A DNA stretch of 6,395 bases from Vulcanimicrobiota bacterium (GTDB lineage Bacteria; Vulcanimicrobiota; Vulcanimicrobiia; Vulcanimicrobiales; Vulcanimicrobiaceae). The stretch covers positions 1-6,395 of the forward strand of contig JASHTE010000164.1 in assembly GCA_030040695.1 (NCBI GenBank), given 5' to 3'. The position numbers were made by a program, and so were the translations under genes. The notes below the pieces were generated by a model. The model had not been told where the DNA came from, made no database searches, and was given only the letters and a program-made list of their open reading frames with translations. Positions 1 to 6,305 of this stretch are shown here, one piece after another (positions within the stretch are counted from its first letter, which is position 1; each line of letters starts with the position of its first letter).

Positions 1-1128
1 CGCGTATGCATCGGTGCACAGGCGGACGCGTTCGCCCAGGACGCTCCCTGCCGCCTTGACGGCCACCGGATCGTGCGCGCTCACGATGGCGCCACGCTCC
101 AGCAGCTGAGCGATCAGCGCCAGTGCCGGTGACTCCCGGACGTCGTCCGTCTTCGGCTTGAATGCGAGGCCCAGCACCGCAACGCGGCGACCACCAATAC
201 CGCCGAGCGCGCGCCGGAGCGTATTGACGACACCCTCGATGCGGTTGCGGTTGATCTCGAGTACCGCAGGCAACAGACGAAGCGAGAGGCCACGGCTCTG
301 GGCACTCTCGATGAGAGCGCTGACATCTTTTGGAAAGCAGGATCCACCAAAGCCGAGCCCCGCGTTGAAAGAGGCGGTTCCGATGCGGCGATCGGCGCCG
401 GCTCCTCGAATGACACCGGTAACGTCCGCGCCGACGCGCTCGCAGAGATCGGCTATCTCGTTGATAAAAGAGATCTTCGTCGCGAGGAAGGCATTAGAAG
501 CGTACTTGATCATCTCGGAAGTGCGGATGTCCGTCACGACGATCTGCGTACGCAAGGGCGCGTAAAGCGCGCGCATCCTGGCAACTGCTGCCGGATCGTG
601 CGCGCCGATGATGATGCGATCGGGGCTGCGGAAGTCGGCGATCGCCGAGCCTTCGCGAAGGAACTCCGGATTCGAGACGATCGTCGCTCGCCTGCCGCGG
701 GCGCCGCACTCGCGAAGGATCGCGCTGACCGCGTCAGCCGTGCCTACCGGGACCGTGGACTTCAGGACGACGATCGCATCAGTGCTCAACGACTCGCCAA
801 TCTGACGAGCCGCAAGTTTGACGGCCGAGAGATCGCAGGAGCCATCGGAGTTCATCGGCGTTCCGACTGCGATGAAGACGAAATCGGCTCCGTCGAGCGC
901 TTGGGTGGTAGAAGTAAGAAAATGCAGACGTTCGAGCTTGGTGTTGCGCGCAATGAGCTCGCGCAAACCCGGCTCGAAGAAGGGGACTTCTCCATGCGCG
1001 AGTAGCGCGACGCGCTCGGCATCCGCATCGACGCAGATGACGCGATTGCCGATCTCGGCGAGGCACGCTGCGGTGACGAGACCAACGTAGCCGGCTCCGA
1101 TGACCGTAATCTGCTGCTTGTGACGCAT
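1..1128 (-). CDS. ugd: UDP-glucose 6-dehydrogenase (3' end cut by window edge)
   Basis: The enzyme oxidises UDP-glucose to UDP-glucuronate with two NAD+ in the cytosol, feeding capsule, exopolysaccharide or lipopolysaccharide synthesis. The frame stays open from ATG at 1128 to base 1, giving 376 residues. Family members are usually around 430-450, so roughly the last 60-70 residues are missing. Visible motifs are the N-terminal Rossmann GAGYVG (11-16), VGTPM (88-92), KSTVPVGT (123-130), SNPEFLREG (152-160), EMIKYASN (205-212), the catalytic loop GFGGSCFPKD (259-268) with nucleophile Cys264, and the C-terminal domain motif FKPKTDDVRESP (323-334). Lys208, Asn212, Cys264 and Asp268 keep the spacing of the known catalytic set. 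The start lies 8 bases after the preceding glycosyltransferase stop, with a purine-rich AAGAG overlapping that stop, which suggests translational coupling. Related UDP-sugar or GDP-mannose dehydrogenases share the fold, but the motif wording fits UDP-glucose best. Confidence 0.93.
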   Translation of the reverse strand, partial: MRHKQQITVIGAGYVGLVTAACLAEIGNRVICVDADAERVALLAHGEVPFFEPGLRELIARNTKLERLHFLTSTTQALDGADFVFIAVGTPMNSDGSCDLSAVKLAARQIGESLSTDAIVVLKSTVPVGTADAVSAILRECGARGRRATIVSNPEFLREGSAIADFRSPDRIIIGAHDPAAVARMRALYAPLRTQIVVTDIRTSEMIKYASNAFLATKISFINEIADLCERVGADVTGVIRGAGADRRIGTASFNAGLGFGGSCFPKDVSALIESAQSRGLSLRLLPAVLEINRNRIEGVVNTLRRALGGIGGRRVAVLGLAFKPKTDDVRESPALALIAQLLERGAIVSAHDPVAVKAAGSVLGERVRLCTDAYA

Positions 1129-1136
1129 TCCTACTC

Positions 1137-2249
1137 TTAGGGTAGCCCGACGTACCCGGTCCGAGGAGGGACCTCTGACCCGTTGTCCTGGTAGCTGAGT
1201 CCCGGCCGGCAGACGGCATAGAGCCCTGCATACTCCAACGCCACTCGCTCGATCGAAAAGTGCTCGCGTGTGGCGGCAAGCGTTTCGGCTGAAGGAGGCG
1301 CCACGTCGAGCGCGCTCTCGATTGCTCGTGCAATCGATGCGGGAGTGAAGTCGTCGCTGAGGCGCGCGCCGTAGCGCGCCAGTTCCTGGGCGCCGGGCCA
1401 AGGTGCGCTGACGACGCGAGCTCCCGCGCAGAGCGCCTCGATCAGCGAGAGCGGCATCGCTTCGCTGCTCGAGGTGTTGAGCACGAGATCGGCCTCGCCG
1501 AGAAGCTTCAAGATGTCGTTGCGATAACCGAGCAAATGGAGCCGCTCTCGCACGCCGAGACGCTCTGCCTGCCGCACGAGCGATCCTCTCAGGCTCCCTT
1601 CGCCCGCGATTGTCAGCTGAAACCGGTTTGGGAGCAGCGCGAGCGCCTCGATCGCGCTCTCATATCCTTTCACGGGTTCAAGCCTTCCAATTGCGAGAAT
1701 CGCGCGCGTCGTTTGCCCGTGATCCGTTCGAACCGGAAGGGGCTCGAGCTCGATCCCGTTCGGAATCACCGTGATGCGATCGGGGGGGATGCACTCGCGC
1801 TGCGCGAGACGCTCAGCGTGGCCCTGCGAGAACCCTGTGACTCGCCTCGTCCGGCGGTGGAGCAAGCGCGTCAGCCCGCGCTTGACCGCTCCCTCATCGA
1901 ATGCGTTTCCATGTTCGGTGTGGATGATGCATCGCGCCCCGGCCAAGAATGCCGCGAGCCGCCCCCAGTGCTTTGCGTGTGCGAGGTGCGTGTGCACGAT
2001 ATCGGCGTGCAAGGCGCGCAACAACCCCACGAGGCGGAAGAAGAACGAGACGCCGCCTCCCTGCGCGCGTCCGCCGCTGCGACGGCGACCGGCGGAGAGA
2101 AAAGGGAGATCTTCTGGAGCACGTGTGGGTTCGTAGATCACCAGAACGATCGCGTCGACGCCGACCCGACGCTGCGCGCGAGCAAGCGCCTCCACAAAGC
2201 GCTCGCCGCCGTACGTTCCTATCTCGGAGACGACGTGAACGACGCGCAT
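1137..2249 (-). CDS. Glycosyltransferase, GT4-like (GT-B fold)
   Basis: This 370-residue protein is a likely retaining glycosyltransferase that moves a sugar from a nucleotide donor onto a growing glycan at the cytosolic membrane face. The N-terminal acceptor domain begins VVHVVSEIGTYGGERF (3-18), a variant of the usual glycine-rich loop, with HTHLAHAKHWG (86-96) and HTEHG (110-114). The donor domain has IPNGIE (162-167), GRLEPVKG (188-195), AGEG (215-218) and the EX7E motif, Glu263 and Glu271 in SSEAMPLSLIEAL. No signal peptide or clear membrane span is seen. ATG at 2249 is supported by AGAGAGG about 5 bases upstream, overlapping the stop of the preceding gene. Two oddities are a Gly/Arg-rich loop at 53-66 and a polar tail after about residue 348 that looks extra to the fold. 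Donor and acceptor cannot be told from sequence. Placement beside a UDP-glucose dehydrogenase suggests polysaccharide work. Confidence 0.9.
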   Translation of the reverse strand: MRVVHVVSEIGTYGGERFVEALARAQRRVGVDAIVLVIYEPTRAPEDLPFLSAGRRRSGGRAQGGGVSFFFRLVGLLRALHADIVHTHLAHAKHWGRLAAFLAGARCIIHTEHGNAFDEGAVKRGLTRLLHRRTRRVTGFSQGHAERLAQRECIPPDRITVIPNGIELEPLPVRTDHGQTTRAILAIGRLEPVKGYESAIEALALLPNRFQLTIAGEGSLRGSLVRQAERLGVRERLHLLGYRNDILKLLGEADLVLNTSSSEAMPLSLIEALCAGARVVSAPWPGAQELARYGARLSDDFTPASIARAIESALDVAPPSAETLAATREHFSIERVALEYAGLYAVCRPGLSYQDNGSEVPPRTGYVGLP

Positions 2250-2254
2250 CGCGG

Positions 2255-2261
2255 CCTCTCT
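2255..2261 (-). promoter_or_regulatory. Ribosome binding site overlapping upstream stop codon
   Basis: On the minus strand AGAGAGG lies five bases before the ATG at 2249 and overlaps the TAG stop (2260-2262) of the preceding glycosyltransferase gene. This fixes the start and suggests that ribosomes finishing one gene re-initiate on the next. Confidence 0.6.
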
Positions 2262-3312
2262 ACGCGGCGATGCGCTGCGCGTACCAACTCACGAGCCGGT
2301 CCGCCCACGCATCCACGGAGAGTCGCTCCGCAACAGCGGGAGTAAGTGGAGTGTTTTCGCGCCGGAGCGCTAGATCGAGCGCGGCGGCGAATGCCGCCGT
2401 GTTCTCGGGATCAGCTAGAAGCGTTCCGCCATCATCGGAGAGTGCGCCGGCGATGCCGGGTAGCGGCGAGGCGACTGCCGGAAGTCCACAGGCGCGGGCT
2501 TCGAGCAACGCGTATGTGACGGTCTCGACGCGACTTGGAAGCGCCAGCGCGTCTGCAGCCCAGAGCAACTGCCGAATGTCGAGCACGGACCCCGCGTCGA
2601 TCGTGCGCGGGTCGCGTAAGAGCCGCCGTGACTCCTCCGACGGCGCGACGAGCAGAAGGCTGGGACGGTGCTTCAGCAGACCGATCGCCGAGGCGAGGTG
2701 GTCTGCACCCTTGACCGCGGCGTCACGCCCAAAGAAAACGAGGACGCGGTCGTGCGGTGCGAGTCCGTAGCGAAGTCGCGCCGCCGCGCGCTCGCGCAGA
2801 CTCGGTGGACGAAAATGCCTGAGGTCGATCCCGTTGGGAAGCTCCGTGATGCGCGCGGCCGGCACGCCATAGCGCTGGAGATAGCGAACGAGGTCGGGCG
2901 AGACGCAGAAGAAGCGTTCGACGAGACGCTTCGCGCTCGCGTACTTGAGACGGCGAGCGGAGTCGCGCGCGCTGTTGGCCTGCGTGACGCCGGAATGCAG
3001 GTGCCAGGCTGTTCGTGCGCGGGCTGCAGCGGCGCCGAGAGTCGCTGGAAGCATCCACGCCATGAAGTGCGCGTGCACGACCGCTGGTGCGGTCCGCACG
3101 ACTGCCGCGGCAACGTCGAACTGCGTGCCGGCGTGAACGAGGCGGACGCCGCACTCGCGCAGCGTATGCGCCCACGCGTAGCCTGCGCACTCGTGTGGAC
3201 AGAGCAGGACGGTTTCGAACTCGTCGCGACGCGCAAGGCTCGCGAGCGCCGATGTGAAGCCGCCGCCTGCAGCATTCCTGAATGCTGCGACGTGAAGAAC
3301 GATAGGCTTCAC
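2260..3312 (-). CDS. Glycosyltransferase, GT4-like (GT-B fold), GTG start
   Basis: This 350-residue protein is a second likely retaining glycosyltransferase, distinct in sequence from the one downstream. The N-terminal domain opens with VLHVAAFRNAAGGGFTSAL (5-23), including the glycine-rich loop, and has VVHAHFMAW (78-86) and WHLHSG (103-108). The donor half has LPNGIDLRHF (158-167), FFGRDAAVKG (193-202) and EX7E with Glu263 and Glu271 in RVETVTYALLEARACGLP. Length is normal for the family, and I see no signal peptide or membrane helix. The start is GTG at 3312, chosen because AAGGAAGGG sits 4 bases upstream and the protein then begins exactly at the first beta strand. The gene begins 12 bases after the cyclase stop and ends 10 bases before the next glycosyltransferase, so the three are very probably co-transcribed. 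Substrates are unknown, and family membership is more secure than any role. Confidence 0.9.
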   Translation of the reverse strand: MKPIVLHVAAFRNAAGGGFTSALASLARRDEFETVLLCPHECAGYAWAHTLRECGVRLVHAGTQFDVAAAVVRTAPAVVHAHFMAWMLPATLGAAAARARTAWHLHSGVTQANSARDSARRLKYASAKRLVERFFCVSPDLVRYLQRYGVPAARITELPNGIDLRHFRPPSLRERAAARLRYGLAPHDRVLVFFGRDAAVKGADHLASAIGLLKHRPSLLLVAPSEESRRLLRDPRTIDAGSVLDIRQLLWAADALALPSRVETVTYALLEARACGLPAVASPLPGIAGALSDDGGTLLADPENTAAFAAALDLALRRENTPLTPAVAERLSVDAWADRLVSWYAQRIAA

Positions 3313-3316
3313 GCGT

Positions 3317-3325
3317 CCCTTCCTT
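3317..3325 (-). promoter_or_regulatory. Strong ribosome binding site for a GTG start
   Basis: AAGGAAGGG on the minus strand is the best Shine-Dalgarno match in the window, four bases before GTG at 3312. It overlaps the TAA stop (3325-3327) of the cyclase gene, decides the non-ATG start of the glycosyltransferase and implies coupling or independent strong initiation. Confidence 0.7.
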
Positions 3326-5151
3326 TAACGGCTTCCCTTGAAGAAGACGTCGAGTAGACGCCGATCCGCATCCGAGAGCCGCGAGAGACGCGAAACGATG
3401 TCGATGAGATCCTCGCTTGGCTGCGATGCCGCATTCTGCGCGCTCTCCGCTGCCGGCTCGGTTTCCGTTGTCGCTTCAGGAACAGACGCAGAAAGCGGCG
3501 GCGTCTCCTGCGCAATCGGAGGAGCCGGCGCAACGGGCTCTACCGGCGGCGGCGCAGCCGGCTGCGCGGTGACCGGCGGCACAGGCTGCGGTGGCGGAGG
3601 TGTGTACGTCGGAATCTCCGCCTCACCGGCAACGATCAGAGGACGCGTCGCAACCGGGGGCGGCTGCGGCGCCGCGAAGACGGGCGTCGGTGGCGGCGCC
3701 GGAGCCGCTGGAGGCTGCTGTGTCGTCTTCTGGATTCCGCTTACGAGCGCGGGGAGCACTTTTTCGAGAATCTGCGTAACGACGGATGTCTCCGCAGGCG
3801 TTGCTTTGGGCTCTGCTTCGCGCGCTGCGCTCGGTGTGGCACCAGGCGTTGATACCGGCGCAGGCTGCGGAGCCGGCTCAGGCTGGGGAGCCGGTGCAGG
3901 CGTGGGCACAGGCTGCGGTGACGGCGTCGGCGTGGGCACAGGCTGCGGTGACGGCGTCGGCGTGGGAGCAGGTGCCGCTGCGACGATGTGCTCGTCGGTT
4001 GCTCGCTGACCGTGACGTGTGTTGCCGCGTTTGCGATGGTACATTGCGCCGTCGGCTTGACGCCATGCTTCGAAGAGATCACCAGCCTCCGAGCGCACCG
4101 AGAAACCAACTGTGGCGGGGGCGTTAGCGCGCTGGAGCGTCGATTCGATGTGCTCGCGGATGCGGGCTGCCGCGCCCGCGTCGCATTTCACAGCCAGGAT
4201 CGAGAACTCGTCACCGCCGACGCGCGCGACGACGTCCGTGCGGCGCACGCAGCGCTCGAGCGCCTGGGCCGCGTTCTTGATGAGCTCGTCGCCCTTCTCG
4301 TGACCGAAGCGATCGTTTACCGCTTTCAGCCCGTCGAGATCGATGACAAAAATCACGGCGTCGTAACCGTGTCGATTGCAGCGCTGATCCTCGGTTGCGA
4401 GGAGCTGATCCCACGCGCGGCGGTTGTGCAGACCGGTGAGCGGATCGACGAGCGCATCTGCTTGAGCGCGTTCCGTCCGTCTCGTAGCCTCCTCGAGCGT
4501 GAGCTCGGTGCGAACGAGCGCGCCGAGCATCGCGGCGGCGAAATCGAGCAACGGCCGCATTTGCGTGACACGCTGCGATGCCGTACGTTCACCGAAGGCG
4601 CAGAGAATACCGAAAAGGTTACCGTCCGCGTCGAGCAGCGGCACACCGTACGGTGCGATCGTCGCCGGATCGATGTTGCCCTGGCGGCGATCCGCGCCCG
4701 CGTATGCGTTCGTCGGCGGTGCAGCACCGAGAAGATTGACGGTCGGGAGATCTGAGAGCCGGCCGATCGTCAACTCCTGTTGCTGCGGTATGTAACGCTC
4801 GTAGTCTCCAATTCCGCTGACTACGGCTAGCGTGCCGTTCGCGCTCTTGAAGAGCACCCAAGCTGGAAGCTGCAACGCGTCACCGAGGAAGCGCATCGTG
4901 CGTTCCGCGGCCTGCGCGTATCCAGCGGGCGGCTGCGGCGCTGAGCCGGCTGCCGGTGCAAGCGGAAGAACCGGCGTCGGTTGCTCGACGGCCGGTGGCG
5001 CGACGACTGGAGGTGCAACAGGCGCGGGTGGGGCCGGCGCAGGTTCAGCCGGCGTCGGAGCAGATTGCGGCGGCGCAGCCGGTACAAAAACCGGCGCTGC
5101 GGCGGGCTCCGTCGGCTCCGCGCGCTGCGTCTGAAACTTCCAAAACATCAT
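3325..5151 (-). CDS. GAF-GGDEF diguanylate cyclase with Pro/Ala-rich flanks
   Basis: The protein (608 residues) should make cyclic di-GMP from two GTP in the cytosol. Residues 11-78 are a Pro/Ala-rich linker, about 80-212 a GAF-like sensory domain, about 213-235 a helical connector, and about 235-382 the GGDEF domain. The cyclase has DPLTGLHNRR (236-245), metal-binding Asp271 in IDLDGLKAVND, Asn279, Asp288 and an intact GGDEF signature (312-316). Arg303 and Asp306 form an RxxD inhibitory site five residues before it, so product feedback is likely. Residues 391-580 are again Pro/Ala-rich, broken by a short helix-like stretch (455-475), and the protein ends in a charged amphipathic segment (580-608). 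No membrane helix is seen, unlike many cyclases. The ATG pair at 5151/5148 lacks a good Shine-Dalgarno site, yet no better in-frame start is near. The stop is 12 bases before a glycosyltransferase, suggesting shared expression. The GAF ligand is unknown. Confidence 0.93.
   Translation of the reverse strand: MMFWKFQTQRAEPTEPAAAPVFVPAAPPQSAPTPAEPAPAPPAPVAPPVVAPPAVEQPTPVLPLAPAAGSAPQPPAGYAQAAERTMRFLGDALQLPAWVLFKSANGTLAVVSGIGDYERYIPQQQELTIGRLSDLPTVNLLGAAPPTNAYAGADRRQGNIDPATIAPYGVPLLDADGNLFGILCAFGERTASQRVTQMRPLLDFAAAMLGALVRTELTLEEATRRTERAQADALVDPLTGLHNRRAWDQLLATEDQRCNRHGYDAVIFVIDLDGLKAVNDRFGHEKGDELIKNAAQALERCVRRTDVVARVGGDEFSILAVKCDAGAAARIREHIESTLQRANAPATVGFSVRSEAGDLFEAWRQADGAMYHRKRGNTRHGQRATDEHIVAAAPAPTPTPSPQPVPTPTPSPQPVPTPAPAPQPEPAPQPAPVSTPGATPSAAREAEPKATPAETSVVTQILEKVLPALVSGIQKTTQQPPAAPAPPPTPVFAAPQPPPVATRPLIVAGEAEIPTYTPPPPQPVPPVTAQPAAPPPVEPVAPAPPIAQETPPLSASVPEATTETEPAAESAQNAASQPSEDLIDIVSRLSRLSDADRRLLDVFFKGSR
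3899..3966. repeat. 30-base in-frame tandem repeat, about 2.3 copies
   Basis: Bases 3901-3930 and 3931-3960 are identical, and the match runs two bases to the left and six to the right. On the minus strand each unit encodes PTPTPSPQPV (residues 396-405 and 406-415 of the cyclase), followed by degenerate Pro-rich copies. Because the unit is a multiple of three, copy changes would alter linker length without breaking the frame. Confidence 0.95.
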
Positions 5152-5194
5152 GGTGTTGCGTAATCCCGGCTGACGTGGCGCGCGTCGGCGCCGC

Positions 5195-5209
5195 CGTCAC
5201 GCGGTGACG
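5195..5209 (-). other. Hairpin across the stop codon of the receiver-like gene
   Basis: A six-base-pair stem with a three-base loop (plus strand CGTCAC-GCG-GTGACG) spans the TGA stop at 5197-5199. It is followed in the transcript by GC-rich self-complementary sequence (about 5174-5192) but no U-run, so it is not a standard intrinsic terminator. It may only slow decay or be fortuitous. Confidence 0.35.
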
Positions 5210-5547
5210 ACGAAACGTCCGAGGGCGCCGAGAAGTGCCTCATGCTCCGCAGATTTCTCCAAGTGGAGCACCTGCGTCGAGGTGTGCGTGCGAAGATCTC
5301 GCAGTGGTCCGTGCGCGTAGATGCAAAGCCGTAGATTCGGCATTGAATCGACGAGAAACTGCAAACTCCGCTTGGTATGCTCGTCGATGTTCTCGTCGTC
5401 GAAGAAGAGCAGTTCCGGGTGCGTCCGCACGACGTCGAGCGGATCGAGCCGCTCCTGGACGCGAACGATCGAGCAACCGGACTCCCGGAGTAACTCCAAG
5501 AGACTCGGCTGAAAAATCTGCTGCGGCTCTACGACGTAGGTCCTCAC
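5197..5547 (-). CDS. Small receiver-like protein (degenerate CheY-type domain)
   Basis: This 116-residue protein has no output domain and no motif I can name with certainty. Its pattern fits a CheY-like alternating beta/alpha fold: strand TYVVE (3-7), helix around 13-22, strand SIVRV (26-30), strand ELLFFDDEN (45-53), helix around 57-68, strand LRLCIYAHG (72-80), strand QVLHLEKS (92-99) and a final helix. Asp50 or Asp51 could be the phosphoacceptor and Lys98 the conserved lysine. The first-strand acidic pair is replaced by Glu-Pro (7-8), and the usual Ser/Thr after strand four is Ala78, so it may be a pseudo-receiver. The start is GTG at 5547 with a weak purine-rich AAGAGA just upstream; the frame is open back to a stop at 5611-5613 without an ATG. 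It sits between a response regulator and a diguanylate cyclase, suggesting a signalling adaptor. The fold call is inference. Confidence 0.68.
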   Translation of the reverse strand: MRTYVVEPQQIFQPSLLELLRESGCSIVRVQERLDPLDVVRTHPELLFFDDENIDEHTKRSLQFLVDSMPNLRLCIYAHGPLRDLRTHTSTQVLHLEKSAEHEALLGALGRFVVTA

Positions 5548-5572
5548 TCTCTTGAGGGTACGAGCAGGCCGC

Positions 5573-5636
5573 GCCCTTCCACAGTGGCTTAGGGCCCTGA
5601 ATGAAGGACCTTAAGGTCATCGAAAGGGCAGCCACT
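5573..5636 (-). promoter_or_regulatory. Nested inverted repeats; possible structured leader or attenuator
   Basis: The 87-base gap between the response regulator stop and the receiver-like gene is mostly self-complementary. The outer arms 5583-5589 and 5630-5636 pair over seven bases, the second arm reaching into the TAG stop. Inner arms 5594-5598 and 5625-5629 pair over five. The centre is a perfect 12-base palindrome, GACCTTAAGGTC (5607-5618). Bases 5622-5629 can instead pair over eight positions (one G-U) with 5573-5580, closer to the next start, so two folds compete. There is no U-run after either, which argues against a simple intrinsic terminator. I recognise no known riboswitch class. 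The palindrome could equally be a DNA operator. Confidence 0.45.
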
Positions 5637-6279
5637 AGACGAGTCCCATCCGAATCGCGTAGACGACGGCCTGTGCCCGGGCCGAGATGTTCAGCTTGGA
5701 GAGGATCCGGCTGACGTGGTTCTTTACGGTCTTCTCAGAGAGGCACAGGCGAACGCCGATCTCTTTGTTCGAGAGGCCTTGGGCGATGAGCCGAACGACC
5801 TCTCCCTCGCGCTCCGAGAGTTCGTCGCCGGCGAGGCGACCGTCCGAGAGAAGCTTCTTGCGAAGGAGTTGCCCGGCGATTCTCGGGTCGACGTAGGACT
5901 CGCCTCCCGCCACCGTCTTGACGGCGCGGATCAGCTCGCTCGGCGATACGTCTTTTGCCAGGTACGCATCGGCGCCGGCTGCGACGCAGCGCTGCATGAT
6001 TTCCGGACGCAGTTGCGTGGAGAGCACACAGACGCGCGCCTTTCCGAAGCTTTGGCGGCAGCGGGCAATTTCGTCGGCGTAGTCGATCGACGGGCCGTTG
6101 AGATCGAGAACGACCAAATCTGCGGCCACTCGCGGCGGAGCGGAGGGATCGACGCGCGGGAGGTCACCGAGAACCTCAAACGAGGGCTCTGCTGCGAGAA
6201 GCTGACAGAGGGCCTTTCCGAAAAGCGCCTGCTCCTCGATGATGAAGATCCGCGTCTTGTTATTCGAAGTTATTGACAT
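5635..6279 (-). CDS. NarL/LuxR-family two-component response regulator
   Basis: This 214-residue regulator has a receiver domain (about 8-125) joined to a LuxR-type helix-turn-helix (about 150-214). It should be phosphorylated by a histidine kinase not in this window and then bind DNA. The receiver has Asp59 as phosphoacceptor in VVLDLNGP, Ser87 in VLSTQ and Lys109 in YLAKD. The acidic pocket is Glu15-Glu16 instead of the commoner Asp pair. GGESYVDP (125-132) marks the usual end of receiver and linker in this family. The DNA-binding domain reads LSEREGEVVRLIAQGLSNKEI (154-174) then LSEKTVKNHVSRILSKLNI (180-198), a textbook LuxR signature. ATG at 6279 is backed by GGAGAGA five bases upstream. 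It is the first gene of the minus-strand series and could control the genes after it, or itself, but no target site is proven. Confidence 0.95.
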   Translation of the reverse strand: MSITSNNKTRIFIIEEQALFGKALCQLLAAEPSFEVLGDLPRVDPSAPPRVAADLVVLDLNGPSIDYADEIARCRQSFGKARVCVLSTQLRPEIMQRCVAAGADAYLAKDVSPSELIRAVKTVAGGESYVDPRIAGQLLRKKLLSDGRLAGDELSEREGEVVRLIAQGLSNKEIGVRLCLSEKTVKNHVSRILSKLNISARAQAVVYAIRMGLV

Positions 6280-6284
6280 GGGAA

Positions 6285-6291
6285 TCTCTCC
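6285..6291 (-). promoter_or_regulatory. Ribosome binding site of the response regulator gene
   Basis: GGAGAGA on the minus strand lies five bases before ATG at 6279, a good match and spacing. It directly abuts a small hairpin (6292-6305), which could affect its accessibility. Confidence 0.75.
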
Positions 6292-6305
6292 GGGCCAAAA
6301 GACCC
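6292..6305 (-). other. Small hairpin abutting the ribosome binding site
   Basis: In the transcript GGGUC and GGCCC pair over five positions, one a G-U, around a UUUU loop. The stem ends exactly where the Shine-Dalgarno site begins. Such a structure could tune translation or simply stack beside the site. It is short enough to arise by chance in GC-rich sequence. Confidence 0.35.

Noticed and set aside
1106..1160. Similar words TGYVGLP at the glycosyltransferase C-terminus and GAGYVGLV at the dehydrogenase N-terminus, suggesting a partial duplication
   Set aside because: Similarity covers only about five residues, with no match on either side, so chance is the better explanation.
1949..2770. 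Long plus-strand open frame of 273 residues opposite the two glycosyltransferases
   Set aside because: It is Arg/Ser/Ala-rich with no domain pattern and lies antisense to two motif-complete genes. GC-rich codon bias explains the lack of stops.
3899..3966. CRISPR-like array
   Set aside because: The two copies are directly adjacent with no spacers and encode an in-frame proline repeat.
3338..4009. Plus-strand glycine-rich frame of 223 residues resembling PE-PGRS-type protein
   Set aside because: It is the exact complement of the Pro/Ala-rich tail of the cyclase: proline codons read as glycine on the opposite strand.
5195..5209. Intrinsic terminator after the receiver-like gene
   Set aside because: The stem lacks a following U-run on the minus strand, so it is kept only as a hairpin.
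5240..5635. Alternative 131-residue minus-strand frame overlapping the receiver-like gene
   Set aside because: It is Arg/Ala/Ser-rich without fold pattern, while the overlapping 116-residue frame shows alternating hydrophobic strands and helices.
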